A stretch of 64,000 nucleotides of DNA. It comes from Costus lasius. Lineage: Eukaryota > Streptophyta > Magnoliopsida > Zingiberales > Costaceae. The DNA lies in the NCBI GenBank assembly GCA_027563935.2, contig CM050454.1:20891501-20955500 (forward strand). The letters run 5' to 3'. Both the position numbers and the translations under genes were made by a program. Under the pieces are notes generated by a model. The model had not been told where the DNA came from. It saw only the letters and a program-made list of their open reading frames with translations, and searched no databases. Positions 10,525 to 22,249 of the stretch are shown one piece after another (the first letter of the stretch is position 1; every line of letters starts with the position of its first letter).

Positions 10525-12258
10525 ATACATACTTTGGTGGGCACACTTTTGAAACGAAGGAAAAGAAGGAGATTACATGCTCTCTACTATGGCACAGATT
10601 CACCAACTCCACCATGACATGAAGCTATGGTCAAGCTAATGACCTTAAACAAGCGCTTTTGGGAGGCAGCCCAAAGTTTTTGAATTTTATTAATTTTTGC
10701 ATTCTTAGTTTTTGGTTTTTGATTTTATTTAATTTTTTAGGAATTTTTGCAGCATGTATTGATGAATGTTTATTGATAGAAAATCTTTTAATAAATTGTT
10801 TTATATGTAGGAATTTTTAGAAAATTTTTACTTGAAGAAGAGGTATCAAATGAGACATTTGCGGGTGCAGCCGTGAATCATATACCGACCGTGATGACGA
10901 CATTTTCTTTGTGAGTATGGTTAATATGATTTTGATAGTGTAACATGATGGTATTTAATATTTGAAACTTGTTTACATTGTAAAATATGAATATCTTTAA
11001 TGTGATATAGTTTCTAGATCTTTCTGGTTCATGTTTCCATATTTTGATACAATTGCATAGGGAATCATTATATATTTTAAAGGGAACTCTTGCAACATTT
11101 TTTTCTAAAATATATCACTCATTGATTTTAATGTCTATGCATATGCAACAATTTAAGTCTAGGGTGTCCTACATATATTGCTTTTTCTTCAAAGCTTTAT
11201 AGGTATGTATTTTGAATGTTTATCATTGTTAAGGATAATCAAATTTGTTTTGTCCTTAATTTTAAACTTAGGAAACATTTTGAGTGATTGATTTGATGAC
11301 TTAGGAAATTTTTGAAATTTCATGTAGACTTAAATTGTTGAGTAATTCAATTCTCGTATTGATAAAATGCATATGTGAATTGTTATATGTTCAAAGGACA
11401 CATGCATAGTATCTTGTTACTTGAAGTTTAATTTATCTATTTCTGCTTGATGAGAATTTTTATGAATAGAATTTGGTGATATTTATTTAACTGATATTTG
11501 CTCCAACTCCTCTAGTTGAGAAATCTGAAGTCATGAGTTATATTATACCACGATGTGGTATACTTTAAATCTATTGTGATCAAAGATCAACAACAATTTA
11601 AAGACCATGCCACTGACCGGCTTTCTCCAGAAAGAAAAAAAAAGGTGAGAGAAAAAAAAAAGAAAGAAGAAAAGACTCCTCTACTTGGCATAGCGAAAAA
11701 TTTGCAGTGGTACCTAAGACATGAGTTGAAGTCTAATTGAGAAAAAAAATGATGAAAAAAAATGGAGAAAAAGAGAAAGTTATAGGTTAAGTGGACAACT
11801 CCACTGACTTTCATGATTGAGACTATGAGTTAAATTATACCACTCTGTGATAAACTTTGAACAATGTTATGATGCTAACAGGAAAGAGCATATAACTGTT
11901 TAAAGACCAAATTGCTTTAAAAATCTCTTATCTTTACAATCACCGAGATTCTCGAAATAAATTTTTGTCTGCTGAGTAAGATAGATTTATTAAATTGAAA
12001 GTATTTGATATTTAGTGTGTGAAGAATGAATATTATGACATGAATTATGGATTTTATCTTTCTTGGATTGTAACCTCTTGGGAATTTATTTCTATTATGA
12101 TTTTTCTTGAATTACTTGAGTTTGAAATATTGATTGCATAATTTGTGGACCCAGGATGTTATTAGGGGCAAAAACAAATGAGTGTTCCTTATCTTTACAT
12201 TCTCCATACATATCACAGTATTGCTTGAGGACAAGCAAAATTCTAAGTCTAGGGTTTC
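10525..12258 (+). mobile_element. Non-coding 3' part of the Tat-like element
   Basis: Shortly after the gag frame comes a short frame reading KQALLGGSPK near 10650, resembling the end of Tat/Athila pol. The rest is AT-rich with no supported gene. A repeated phrase, TATTATACCAC..TGTG, occurs near 11541 and 11835. The GAGGACAAGCAAAATTC block at about 12227 serves as the polypurine-tract region before the 3' LTR. Confidence 0.6.
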
Positions 12259-13764
12259 TGATGTGTTGCATTTACACCATGTTTTTGCCTATGTTTTAGA
12301 TCATATTTTGGGCTTAATTGAATGATTCTATGCAATTTTTCATGTTTTTACTTCACTTTGCACAGAATCTTCACTTTTCTTGGTTTTATTAAAAATATAG
12401 GTAAAAGGCTAAAAAATAATGGATTTTGGGAGATTTGAAGCCATAATATGATTCCCGAGGAAATTATGAAGTTGCACGTCAAATCTGGAGTCAAAATGAT
12501 GAAGAACGCAACTTTCACGGCCTTGGCCGTAATTTTGGGCCAGCCAATTTTGGGCCAGCCGTAATTTTTGCTTCGAAGGGCGATAAAATTGGCTAAGCCA
12601 AAAAGTTCACAGAAACTTTCACGGGTGAGGCCGTGAATCCATCACGGTCCGTGAAACTTTCTGTGTACAAAGGCGTTGTACACACAGAAGCATTTACAGC
12701 CTCGGCCGTAAATTCATCACGAGCCGTAAAAATGTTCGCCCGACGTGTTTCTCATTTGATTCGACTCTAAATTGAACTAGTATTGAACCAAACCTGGCAA
12801 AAACCTTCCTAGATGGGTTCTATACTGATTAGACTATAAAATGAAGGGTTTTGGTAGGGTTTCGAGGGCTTCTACGCACGAAAACGAACGGCGGCTGCGG
12901 CGACAGCAAAAATCAATTCTAGGGCAGAAAAAGAACAAGAAAGCTGCGCAAAGAAAGAATTAGAGAGTTCATCTTCGTCTCCAAATTGAAGGGAAGCCTT
13001 TCTAGTATCTTGTCTAGTGATTTCTTGTATTTTTATTGAGTTTCCACACAATTTTCATTGATGAACATGCTGTTTGCTTTGAACATGAACATGTAAACCC
13101 TATTTTCGGGATTTGGGAAGTAGCCTGTTGACTGATTTATGAATTACATCTTTTGTATGAATCTTTGTTAGAATTTTTATAGTATTGATTTGATTAAAAT
13201 TGTGTTATTCCGTAATTTACCTTGGCCACGTAATTTTATGTCTTAGACGTTGCGAGAAGGACCGAGAGGTGAATTGTAACGTCAGATCTATTCTTTTCAA
13301 ACCTACAAATCCAATCACGACAGTAGTTTGGATTCGTTTGAAGGATTAACATGGTTTTTCATAGAACTTAAAGGGTCTATTTATGTTAATTGTCACGAGA
13401 GTAGGGAAATAATATAAATAGATATCGGATTACGCTTCGAGAGGAGGTAATCTGTACCTTAGGAAAAATCCCTTTCAAAACTATAATATTCTATTTAAAG
13501 ATTTATTTTTACTAAATTCATAATCGTCAACATGGTGAAACCCTAACTCCTGATTTTATCTGAATGGATTTTTAGCCAAAACCCTAAAACCACTTTTTTG
13601 TTTTCTTGCATTAGAAGTTTTCAAAACAAAAACTACACTTTGAATCGTCTAGATATAGATCAATTGTATAATCAGTACTTGACCATCTGATCCTCGTTGG
13701 GAACGATAATCTTTTTATTACTTCGATAAATCTGTGCACTTGCGGATCGCACCCAGGTTTTTTG
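12259..13764 (+). repeat. 3' LTR of the Tat-like element
   Basis: It pairs with 5855-7343 and differs by scattered substitutions and small indels, including a duplicated CAGCC-AATTTTGGGC piece near 12540. The terminus grades into copia leader around TTTTTTGCCTAGGG. Confidence 0.8.
12835..12841 (+). promoter_or_regulatory. TATA box of Tat-like 3' LTR
   Basis: TATAAAA at the position equivalent to 6417 in the 5' LTR. Confidence 0.55.
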
Positions 13765-15018
13765 CCTAGGGCCAACAAGTTTCCTTGCAAAGGCATGTCA
13801 CACACCTTCTAAAGATTAGTGGATGTGTCCCACAAGGGTGGGAAACAGTTCAATACACCACTGATCGATAGCTTGGTGAGGGCTACGCGTTAGAAGGCTA
13901 CTAGACTTGATATTTTGATTGAGGGTTTTTGAGGTCTCATCATTTCAGTTTTATCTTATGTCTAACATTACAGGCATGCAATCCTATAGTGATAGCATAA
14001 TGATAAAACATCACAGACATGCTTTAGCTTTTGTAAAGAAAGCAATGAAAGGATGATGTGATCATAGCCCATTCAAGACATTGAACCAACCCATGCCAAA
14101 AAGAGGTTCAACTCTTGACCTAGGATTCAAGCCCCTAAAGCTAGACCTAGCCTAGCTGACCTCTAGCTTGGTGTTCAAGGTTGGCTCCAAGGTCCTCCTT
14201 TCCATGGTTTAGCTCTCAAATCCTAGAGGTACTTTTAGGGAAACCCTAGAAGCACTCATAGGTTCGGCCAATGCCATGGATCCTCCTCCAAAGAAGATGC
14301 GCCACCTTGCAAGCCACAAGAGGGATAGCTCACAAGCACAAGACTCGGCCAAACCCTTACTTGCGCCCCCATGCAAGGAAGCGCCACCTTTGATGAAGCT
14401 TGTTGCGCCACCATGCAAGGTGCGCAAGCTTCATGCATGCCCCATGCTCCAAGTAGATGCGCCACCCTAATCTTCTTCTTAGTTAAAAGCAAAAGGAAAA
14501 GCGGCATGCAGGCCTCACAAGGATACATCACAGGCATGCTAAGAAGCTTGACATATGACCACAACATCATGCACAAACAAGGTATTTACACATGCAATTC
14601 TACATGCTCATGAAAAACTCAAAATCTGAAATTTTAGTTTCTCATAAAACAAGTCTCCTTTCTTCATCTTCTTATCACAAATCTTTTGGTTATTTGCAAT
14701 TAATTTTTCATGATGATTTCATAGATCCTATCGGCTGGCAATTTTGTCAGATCAAGAGACCCGGCCAGTCTGTAGACACAATGCCCATCCTACTCGACAA
14801 AACTACATGTGCCTTTGATCTTAAATCAATCAAGAAAAATAACCCAAAATTCCAAAAGAGATTGACAAGATGATAGGAACAAGAAACTATAATTTTTCCT
14901 ATTTAGAAAAATCATGCGCCATGTGATCATGTAATTTGCGAAAAATGGAACATGGCATGTGAGCATGGAAAAGCATGAAAGTACATTGTTCGAGGCTCGC
15001 AAGTCAGTTTGATACCAC
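13765..15018 (-). mobile_element. Copia 5' leader, distal part
   Basis: The stretch resumes the copia leader after the Tat-like insertion: GCCTAGGGCCAACAAGTTTC and the CACAAGGGTGGGAAACAGTT block match, in reverse complement, 37770-37920 of the complete copia element. It contains several GCGCCACC motifs at about 14300-14465. The reverse-strand primer-binding site is at 15005-15017. No gene is supported. Confidence 0.7.
15005..15017 (-). other. Copia primer-binding site
   Basis: On the minus strand TGGTATCAAACTG follows the LTR end CCCTACA by one base. It is a variant of the initiator Met tRNA site TGGTATCAGAGC. Confidence 0.75.
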
Positions 15019-16946
15019 TGTAGGGAAACCCAGTGGAATAATATCCCCGAAATAGGCCGGTGCCAAAAACCTAGTGAAGATTGTCTTGTGAGGGGATCGA
15101 CATGATGAGATAGAAAATACCTTAGGAGGAAGATGAGGCCGATTTCGAGGTAGGTGCCCAAGCGCGCCCTCTACAGTCTCACACACATGGATGCCTTGAG
15201 CTCTCTTCTTCCCCGCCCGGTGCTAGCCTCGAGAAGAAGATCCAAATCTTTGTGCTCCTTCTTCTATGCTTGCACCACCCTCAAAGATGAGGCGCCAAGG
15301 AAGGAGATGATGCCGCCAACCTCAAGCTCTTCTTGCACCAAGAGAAGAAGGAGAAGAGGTGGAAGACTTGCAGCCACTTGATGGAAGAAAGAAGCTTACA
15401 CCAAGGCCTCTTGCTTTTGCCCCTTTAATGTTGCTCACGCCAATATGATTGCATACAAGAGCTCACACATGCATCTAATATATAGATGCAAAGGGGCGGC
15501 AAGGCTAGAGGGATGTGGGGTGCAACTCATGAAGAAAGGGGCGGCTAGGGTAAAGGGGAGGGAGTAATTAGGGTTTTGGTATAGCAAGTCTCCAAGACTT
15601 TTCCATAAACCCACTCCTATCATCCATATGCACCAAGGACCTTCCAAAGAAATCCTCCAAGCCATATCAGCCCCAAGACTTTCCATAGAGGCAAGCATAC
15701 CATCAAAGGATGAAGGGCTAGGCACCTTTTACTTCCTAATGAAGCCTTAGGGCCAACTCCTCCCCATTATTCCCTTAGGCGCCAATGGAAGGAGTTTTCT
15801 ACCCATTATACCCTTTTTGGCCATTGTCCCTTCATGACAACTTGTTATTGGGCCTCATTGGGTAATGAGCTACCCCAAACTTCATTACATGGGTTGATTA
15901 AGCTATTGGATCCAATCCAATGAAACCCTAATCCAAATGTGACCAACCATGGTCAATTTTGGGTCAACCTGCCAAAATGAGGTTTGGTTCCAATAACATT
16001 CTTCCATCTCATCAGGCCCATTGGCGCTGATGAAATCTCCCAAATAGATCCGAGCTATCTAATAACTCGATCATAAGGCTTCCCGATCAATACGAGAACT
16101 TGAGTATCAAGGTGTCTGACCCTGTAGGTTCCTCTGACGTTGGCAGTGATGACTTAAGGTCACCACAAGTAGTGAGTGGCACCTAGTAGTGCATCGCTGC
16201 TACCCAAGTCATCGGAATGGATATCGACATCGACATCCCCATCATCGCAACTAGGTACAGATGCATTATAGTCCCTTTGTCAAACTAATATCCGATTGGA
16301 CAAGTGTGTCATCACATGTTTTCACCCAATCACATGGTCATAACCAAATCAGGTTCTCACCTGGGTATGGCCATACACTTTTAGTCATAGAATCATAGAG
16401 GAGCTCCATGGAAATCAAGCTTCCCTCAGGAAGGGGCAAATCCTTTATTTGTCCATTGACCTTCTCATATGGGTCATGACATGCTCAATGACAACCGTCA
16501 TTACCTCCCAACTACGGCGAGGTGTTAGGTTGTATCAAAGCATATCCCTAACCATATAGAATAGTCAATGACCTCAAGTCAAGGGATCAATGCATCTCCT
16601 GTCACTTGTGAGGATAACTCATGACACCAAGTCATAGCCTCACAGCGGGTCGGTCCAGTATATCCACCACTGTTATACCCATATGTCTGCGTTAGCACCT
16701 CGTGCCTAACCAACCCATATACCAGTCTCACAAGTACCAGAGCTGTCCCATATCCACTTAGGTACATCAACTGGGGACAACCATTTGAGCACAGATCCAA
16801 TCTGTCTCTAGGGACATTATTATGAAAGTACATAATCGCAGATGTAGACAAACATTGATAATGACAATGCTAGAATGATATAAATATCAGAGTCAAGTAG
16901 TACAAATGATGGACAGATACTAGGTCTCAGGGCATACACACCAACA
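15019..16946 (-). mobile_element. 5' LTR of the broken copia element
   Basis: On the minus strand it starts TGTTGGTGTGTATGCCC and ends GGGTTTCCCTACA, directly followed by the primer-binding site. It belongs to the same broad family as the LTRs at 34566 and 41582, which start TGTTGGTGTATATGCCC. The outer flank is GAGAA at 16947; no matching copy survives on the left because the left end is rearranged. Confidence 0.88.
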
Positions 16947-17134
16947 GAGAATTCATGTGAAGGGCGATAACTAGGATTTTGGGCAAAAACCTTGACGGCG
17001 GAGGATATTCCAGTGCGATTTCTTCCTCATTTTGATGTTGAAGATCAAGCATTTGTGCTCCATCCTCTACCATCATAGATCCAGCCTTTCCTCTAGTTTG
17101 ATTTGATTTTTCTTTAGAAATTTCTTATATTCTA
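16947..17134 (+). mobile_element. Tat/Athila LTR fragment
   Basis: The text from GAGAATTCATGTGAAGGGCG through CTTTCCTCTAGTTTGATTTG to TATTCTA matches 46290-46470 in the LTR at 45643-47154. It was the insertion site of the gypsy element starting at 17135; the continuation is not found after that element, so the right side was lost. Confidence 0.75.
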
Positions 17135-17341
17135 TGATGCAGGAGCAACCTACACTAAAAGGACGGAAGAAACAGGCCCGAAAAAGCAGCCAGAAATGTC
17201 CCTGCGAGCCAAACATGGCCAAGCTGTGTGCCCAGACACGGGCATGATCAGCTCGACAAACATTGGCAACCCCGAGCATGGCCACGCACACGGACACAGG
17301 TAGGGCGTGATCGGCTCAGCGACTTCTGGTGACCCTGAGCA

Positions 17342-17656
17342 CGGGCGTAAAGCTGAACACGGCCAGTCGTGTTCATGTCGGCGGAACCTGGTGATTCCAG
17401 TCATGGGCACGCCCCTGATCACGGGCAGGCCATGTTTGCACCGGTGGAACTTGGCGACTCCAGTCACGAGCGTGCCCCTGTTCACAAGCAGGCCGTGTTC
17501 GCAGTGGCAGAACCTTGCGCCTCCAGTCCCGGGCGTGCCCCAATTCACGGGCAGGCCATGTTCGCACCGGCGAAACCTGGAGACTCCAGTCACGGGAGTT
17601 CCTCCGGACACGAGCAAGTCGTGCCCGCCTCGGCAGATACTAGAACACCCGATGAC
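17342..17656 (+). repeat. 63-base tandem array in the gypsy LTR
   Basis: Units start at about 17342, 17405, 17468, 17531 and 17594. Each carries a GGGCACGCCCCTG-like arm followed by CACGGGCAGGCCATGTTCGC. It corresponds to the array at 8518-8832 and is absent from the 3' LTR copy. Confidence 0.8.
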
Positions 17657-18220
17657 GACAGTGTTCACCAACACGGGCAAGCCGTGTTCGCCCCTGAAGA
17701 CCTGATGAAGCCCCAACGATCCCATTTCGACGTACATCACCCACCTTATCATGTTGCTCCACCTCATGATGATCCAAAGGAGGCCAACAAGGTAATAATC
17801 CGGCAATCCCAATGCCAAAGCAAGCCTTCGGAGCATTTCATGGGCGTCATCAGCCTCCTTTCCATCCACACCGAGGTGGTTCAACCCAAGCACACCACGA
17901 GCCGGCCCCCGGAGGGTCCAACCCCAAATGGGCCACACAATCACATCAGCAACATGGCCCATGAGCGGGCCGCAACAGTGGTGACACAGCTCACAACCTC
18001 CAAATTCTACTGCTTTGCCACGGTGTGCTCCAAGCGAGTCTAAACTACTTCCGTACGAAGACGCAGGAGCGTACAACCAGCTTCAAGGAATATTAGTTAG
18101 TAGTTTGTTATTTCTTGTCTTGTAGTTGCAGATTGACCACTTTAGTGGCCTGTAAGGGTTGTTAGGTTGTTAAAGTAGGTTATCTTTAATAGCCTTGTCT
18201 TGTTCCCTCCCCTCTTGCCC

Positions 18221-18227
18221 TATAAAA
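18221..18227 (+). promoter_or_regulatory. TATA box of gypsy 5' LTR
   Basis: TATAAAA in CCCTATAAAAGAGGAGG, conserved in all three copies of this LTR family in the window. Confidence 0.65.
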
Positions 18228-18879
18228 GAGGAGGTTGGGGTAGCTTCTTAGTTAGCTCTCTTAGTGCATAGAGACCTCCTGGTGAGCTGAGGGCCTCCAA
18301 CGTGTTGAAGTCGAGCCGGTGCCTCATCTTCGGAGTTGTTTGGGTCGAGGATGTCTCCTCGGTTCCAAGTTGTTTCCAATTCCTGCTTTATAAGAAGTAA
18401 ATCCCACCCTTCCGGTGGGTCAGGTTCGCCTATTTTTTTTCTCATTCCGTTGTGTGTTTATCCGCTGTGGTTTTCCCCCTCCTTCACCCACGGCCATCCG
18501 TACGTCGAAGGCATGGTCGGATCTTGTCTTTTTGGTGTGTTTTTAGCTTCATACGCATGCGAGCAAAACCCCGTTCAACCGCAGTCCCCGACACGTGCTG
18601 AGCTTAAAAACGTGCTAAGTGAGTGGTGAAATTGCTAAACTCGCTACGAGGTTAGTGCGTTACATTAAGTAGTTGTGTGCTATTGTCTTACATTCGCATT
18701 TGTGTTGCTCCGAGCAAACTCGACTCTGTTTTCATCGTGTTTTATCGGTTTCCCCCTGCACTTTCCGGTGCGTTTTTACTTCCCTCATCTCACGACCCTC
18801 TCCCGTTTTCGTGAGCATTGTGTAAAATCCTAGAGTATAGCGTTAAAGACCCCAAACCTATTAGTCGCTACATTATTTC

Positions 18880-18891
18880 TGGTATCAAAGG
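18880..18891 (+). other. Gypsy primer-binding site
   Basis: TGGTATCAAAGG lies four bases after the 5' LTR. It is a variant of the initiator Met tRNA site. Confidence 0.65.
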
Positions 18892-18995
18892 AGTTGCGCG
18901 TTTGATTCTCATCGTTCGCACAGTCCAACTCCACCTCATCGCATATTTCCGCATTGTTTTTTTTCTACATCTCATAGTCGAGTTCTCCCTTCTTT

Positions 18996-20207
18996 GTGCA
19001 TGGTGACCACAAAACCCAAGAGTCGGTCCAGCCTTCGGAAGGGGCTAGTGTCCGTCTAGAGTCTATGGCTGTGCTTGAGGCGCGAATTGATGCCAAACTT
19101 GAGGTGTTGTCCGCACGCGTGGATGCTCACAAGATTAGCATGGATATCATGGTCCAGCAAATCCTCGCTGGGATACAAAGACTCACCGATCGCCTTGTGT
19201 CCACGGAGCATCGATACCCGACTCCGGTTAATCCTCCGGCGTCCACAAACTCTGCACCCACTAGGGAGTTGCCTCCGGCGCCCGCGCCCGTGCGACGGCG
19301 CGGCGATGAGTGGAGTCACCCAAGGCCATACAAGGCCCATGGGGACCCATGTCATGGGAACGATCCTCTAGATGAGGATGATGTTTGGGCCGCACAAGGG
19401 CTGCAGCCCAACGGTCGCTTCGGCCACGCTTGGGCTGCACCACGAACCCCCGCTCCAGCCCGTCTTGAGCGACCCCGAGTTGATGACGACTTCCGTTGTT
19501 TCACGCGGAACACCCCCGTGCCCTTCAAGGGTGGCCTAGACCCTTCACAGTTCCTCGATTGGGTCGCATCGGTGGACGCGTATTTTGACCTTAACGAGTG
19601 CCCACAGCACTCAAGAGTTAGGTTCATGCGCACCCTGCTTGGGGGGCCTACACGTTTTCATTGGGATAACGTAGAGCGCCAGAATGCGCAACAAGCCCTC
19701 CCTCCGATCACTGAGTGGGCAGAGATGCGCTATCGCCCCCGCGAGCGATATGTACCTCCGTCATATAGGCAGCGTCTCCTTGACCAGTATAGCAGCCTGC
19801 ACTAAGGCTCGGACACCGTAGAGGAGTACCATCTCACCTTCGAGACACTTCAACTCCGCTGCAATTTGTAGTAGGACCCTGAGTTAGTCTTGTCCAAATT
19901 TAAGAATGGCCTCCGCTCTAATATCCTCCGAGCTTTGCCCGCATATGCCTCGGAGACGTTTGACCAAACCTTTCAGCGCGCTCGAGACATAGAGCAAGAC
20001 CTTCACACTGCGGCTAGATGCAACGAGATTAGATCCCATTGGCGACCCCATGTGGGCGGTCCCCGCATGCCTACCCTCAACCCGAGAGGTCAGACCCCCG
20101 TCCGGACCCCCGAACCACACCCATGGCCCATCAGCCCCCTAGGCACCCACACCCTGCAGCTTCACCCTCTCGGCCCACTTGGGAATAGAAGGGCAAGGCC
20201 CCCGTAA
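18996..20207 (+). pseudogene. Gypsy gag, interrupted by stops
   Basis: One frame from 18996 to 20207 encodes a gypsy-type Gag (capsid protein of the particle). It has a coiled-coil-like N-terminus (RLESMAVLEARIDAKLEVLS), a proline-rich linker, then the retrotransposon gag domain with VPFKGGLDPSQFLDWVASVD and RVRFMRTLLGGPTRFHWDN. A TAA at 19803-19805 and two adjacent TAG near 19869-19874 break it; after them the frame resumes with FKNGLRSNILRALPAYA and ARDIEQDLHTAARCNE. The arrangement resembles CRM-type chromovirus Gag. The zinc knuckle lies in the next frame, from 20225. Confidence 0.85.
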
Positions 20208-20224
20208 TTGGGTCTTCTAGCCAC

Positions 20225-20812
20225 GTGACATGTTACAACTATTCGCAGCCGGGCCACTTATCGTGTGACTGCCCCAAGAAGTCCGCCCTTGCGGATAAGG
20301 GCCCAGCTCGCGTTGCCACCATCACTCGTGACCACACTGTGCATGAAGTCGAGGCCGAGTGCTACACGAGTGGTGAAGAGTCGGGTCACCCTATGGTTGT
20401 TGTAGTAAGATGCAACTTAGTCCAACCCCTACCCTCCAAGGATTGGAGGCGTACAAGTATTTTCACAACTTACATCAAGTGCAACGGACACTCCTGTACG
20501 ATTGTCATCGATGGGGGTAGCAGTTTGAATGTCGTCCCTCGAACCACGATCACGCGCTTCGGCCTTCCCCTCGAGCCTCACCCACACCCCTACTCCATCA
20601 CTTGGGTTGATACGTCGAGTCTTCCGGTCACCCACCGATGTCAGGTCCCTATCACCTTGGGGGCCTATCGTGAGAGGGTTTGGTGTGACGTAGCGGCTAT
20701 GGACGTCGCCCATGTCCTCCTTGGTCGACTGTGGTTATATGATAAGGATGTTGTCCATTATGGTCGGGAGAACACCTATATGTTTGACCACAACGGCCAG
20801 AAAATCCGTTAG
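20225..20812 (+). pseudogene. Gypsy zinc knuckle and aspartic protease fragment
   Basis: The frame opens with a damaged zinc knuckle, CYNYSQPGHLSCDC, in which the second cysteine is tyrosine. A retropepsin-like domain follows; its active site reads IVIDGGSSLNVVP where the family has DSGS. Further protease landmarks are PITLGAYRERVWCDV and VLLGRLWLYDKDVVHYG. The protease would cut the polyprotein. The frame is shifted from gag and ends at TAG after NGQKIR. The linker to RT continues (PPKELRSSTSKG) until the nested insertion at 20946. Confidence 0.85.
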
Positions 20813-20940
20813 ATCCCAGCTCCGCCCAAGGAGCTCCGTTCGTCGACTTCCAAGGGCGTAGTTACTCCTGCAGCCCCTGATCCGCCGCGCCCTACCATGG
20901 TCTCCCTCATGCGCACCCCCACGCTCGTTCGCGAGGCCCA

Positions 20941-20945
20941 TGCGT
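20941..20945. repeat. Target duplication TGCGT, left copy
   Basis: TGCGT precedes the nested element and is repeated exactly at 27634-27638. Removing one copy and the element restores continuity of the gypsy sequence. Confidence 0.92.
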
Positions 20946-21918
20946 TGTCACGCCCCGGCGGGAAGCTAGCTATTTCTAGCATAGGGTTCCCCAGGGAGTA
21001 ACAATATTGATAGGAACCAAAGAACTACAATAATCCAATATCCTTTATTAAATAAATAATCCAAATTTATCATCAACGGTCTTATAACACAATATCTGAA
21101 TGCAACTATCCAAATTATCAACTGAAATAAAATACAAAGACAAACTATCTCAACTCGGGTTGGTATCTGCTATCTACTCTATCCCTCCCAGACGCTAACT
21201 CTGTACCTGGAAGAGAAACAAAGGGGGTTAGCAAAAATGCTAAGTAGGAATCAACAAACATGGTGAGGGGATCAAATAACAAGATAATACAATGACAATA
21301 ACAACGATATACAAATAATATACAGAACGTCGTGTAAATCATCAAGCTGGCCAACAGATCTTAATCAAGAGTCGCACTCATTTTCATAGTGTTTCCACTG
21401 TTGCTCATGCAATGGAACGACTGTCCTAAACAGCCCGGAGTGTTGCGTCCAACACTGACATCCGTAGTATTGTCCTCAAGACAACTAGCGGTGCCGTACC
21501 GGCATCTTAGATAGCCCGATGCGCATCGGAACTATAACTCAGATAAACAGGCCACTGGAGAATAAATCATTCAGGTCAGAGGTCAATATATATCATGACT
21601 TTATCATCACAGATTTACAACGGTTCCACATACTTATGCGTCAATATCTCAGATACACAATTGTTCAACCAGGCTCATAAGCCAATATATTAGATATCTC
21701 AAAACAGGTTTGTTAACCATTCATATAGAAACAGAATATGACCAAATAATCAAGATAATTGAGTTCAACAGGAATTTCAGAAACAAACCAAGTAGACGAA
21801 GCAATCAGATATCAGTGTCAATTAATTCTATCATATGCATCATATATCAAGTCAAAGGATTAAGTAGCAAATCCTATTATTGACACTGTAAGAAAGGAGT
21901 AGGGTAAGATTGTAGGGT

Positions 21919-21960
21919 AAGATTCCTACCTCAATCGCTAAGATTCCTACCTCAATCGCT
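21919..21960. repeat. 21-base tandem duplication in the 3' LTR
   Basis: AAGATTCCTACCTCAATCGC with one more base occurs twice in a row; the other LTR has one copy. Confidence 0.9.
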
Positions 21961-22105
21961 GTTATCCTGAATTCTTTTGAAAAGCCAGTAAGTTGTATAT
22001 CAAACAATGCAAGCCGATTATTGGATCAACCACTGTGTAACATGAGTTTGTACATGAACTCTATCAATAAACATTCTAATTTGAAAACCAAAACTACCAA
22101 CATGT

Positions 22106-22249
22106 AGAACATAACCCTAAACCTAGAGAACCACACTTAGATCATATGAACCGAACCTAAAACCCACTGAACCGGACAGAACATAACCGTAAACCTAGAG
22201 AACCACACTTAGATCATATGAACCGAACCTAAAACCCACTGAACCGGAC
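22106..22249. repeat. 72-base tandem duplication in the 3' LTR
   Basis: A unit starting AGAACATAACC and ending CCCACTGAACCGGAC is present twice (22106-22177 and 22178-22249) with few differences. The other LTR has a single, shortened version near 26276. Confidence 0.88.

Larger units (their letters stand above)
5855..13764 (+). mobile_element. Tat/Athila-like non-autonomous gypsy element, nested in copia leader
   Basis: Two closely similar direct repeats of about 1.5 kb (5855-7343 and 12259-13764) both begin TGATGTGTTGCATTTACACC and end near GTGCACTT..GGATCGCACCC. After the first lies TGGCGCCGTTGTCGGGGG, the primer-binding site type of the Tat/Athila group. Before the second is the family's GAGGACAAGCAAAATTCTAAG block. 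The interior holds one gag-like frame and a tail reading KQALLGGSPK, which resembles the end of Tat/Athila pol, but no protease, RT or integrase, so the copy depends on another element. The exact LTR ends are uncertain by about 15 bases: the flanks read TTATG on the left and TTTTG on the right, an imperfect duplication at best. The interrupted copia leader rejoins across it. Confidence 0.8.
17135..18875 (+). repeat. 5' LTR of the gypsy element
   Basis: It starts TGATGCAGGAGCAACC and ends CGCTACATTA (TACATCA in the solo copy). It includes a 63-base tandem array (17342-17656), TATA box 18221 and an inverted CCCACC..GGTGGG near 18404-18420. Confidence 0.85.

Noticed and set aside
17150..18076. 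Open frames of up to 308 codons in the gypsy LTR
   Set aside because: Same cause as in the solo LTR: the frames lie in an LTR with the 63-base array and overlap each other on both strands.
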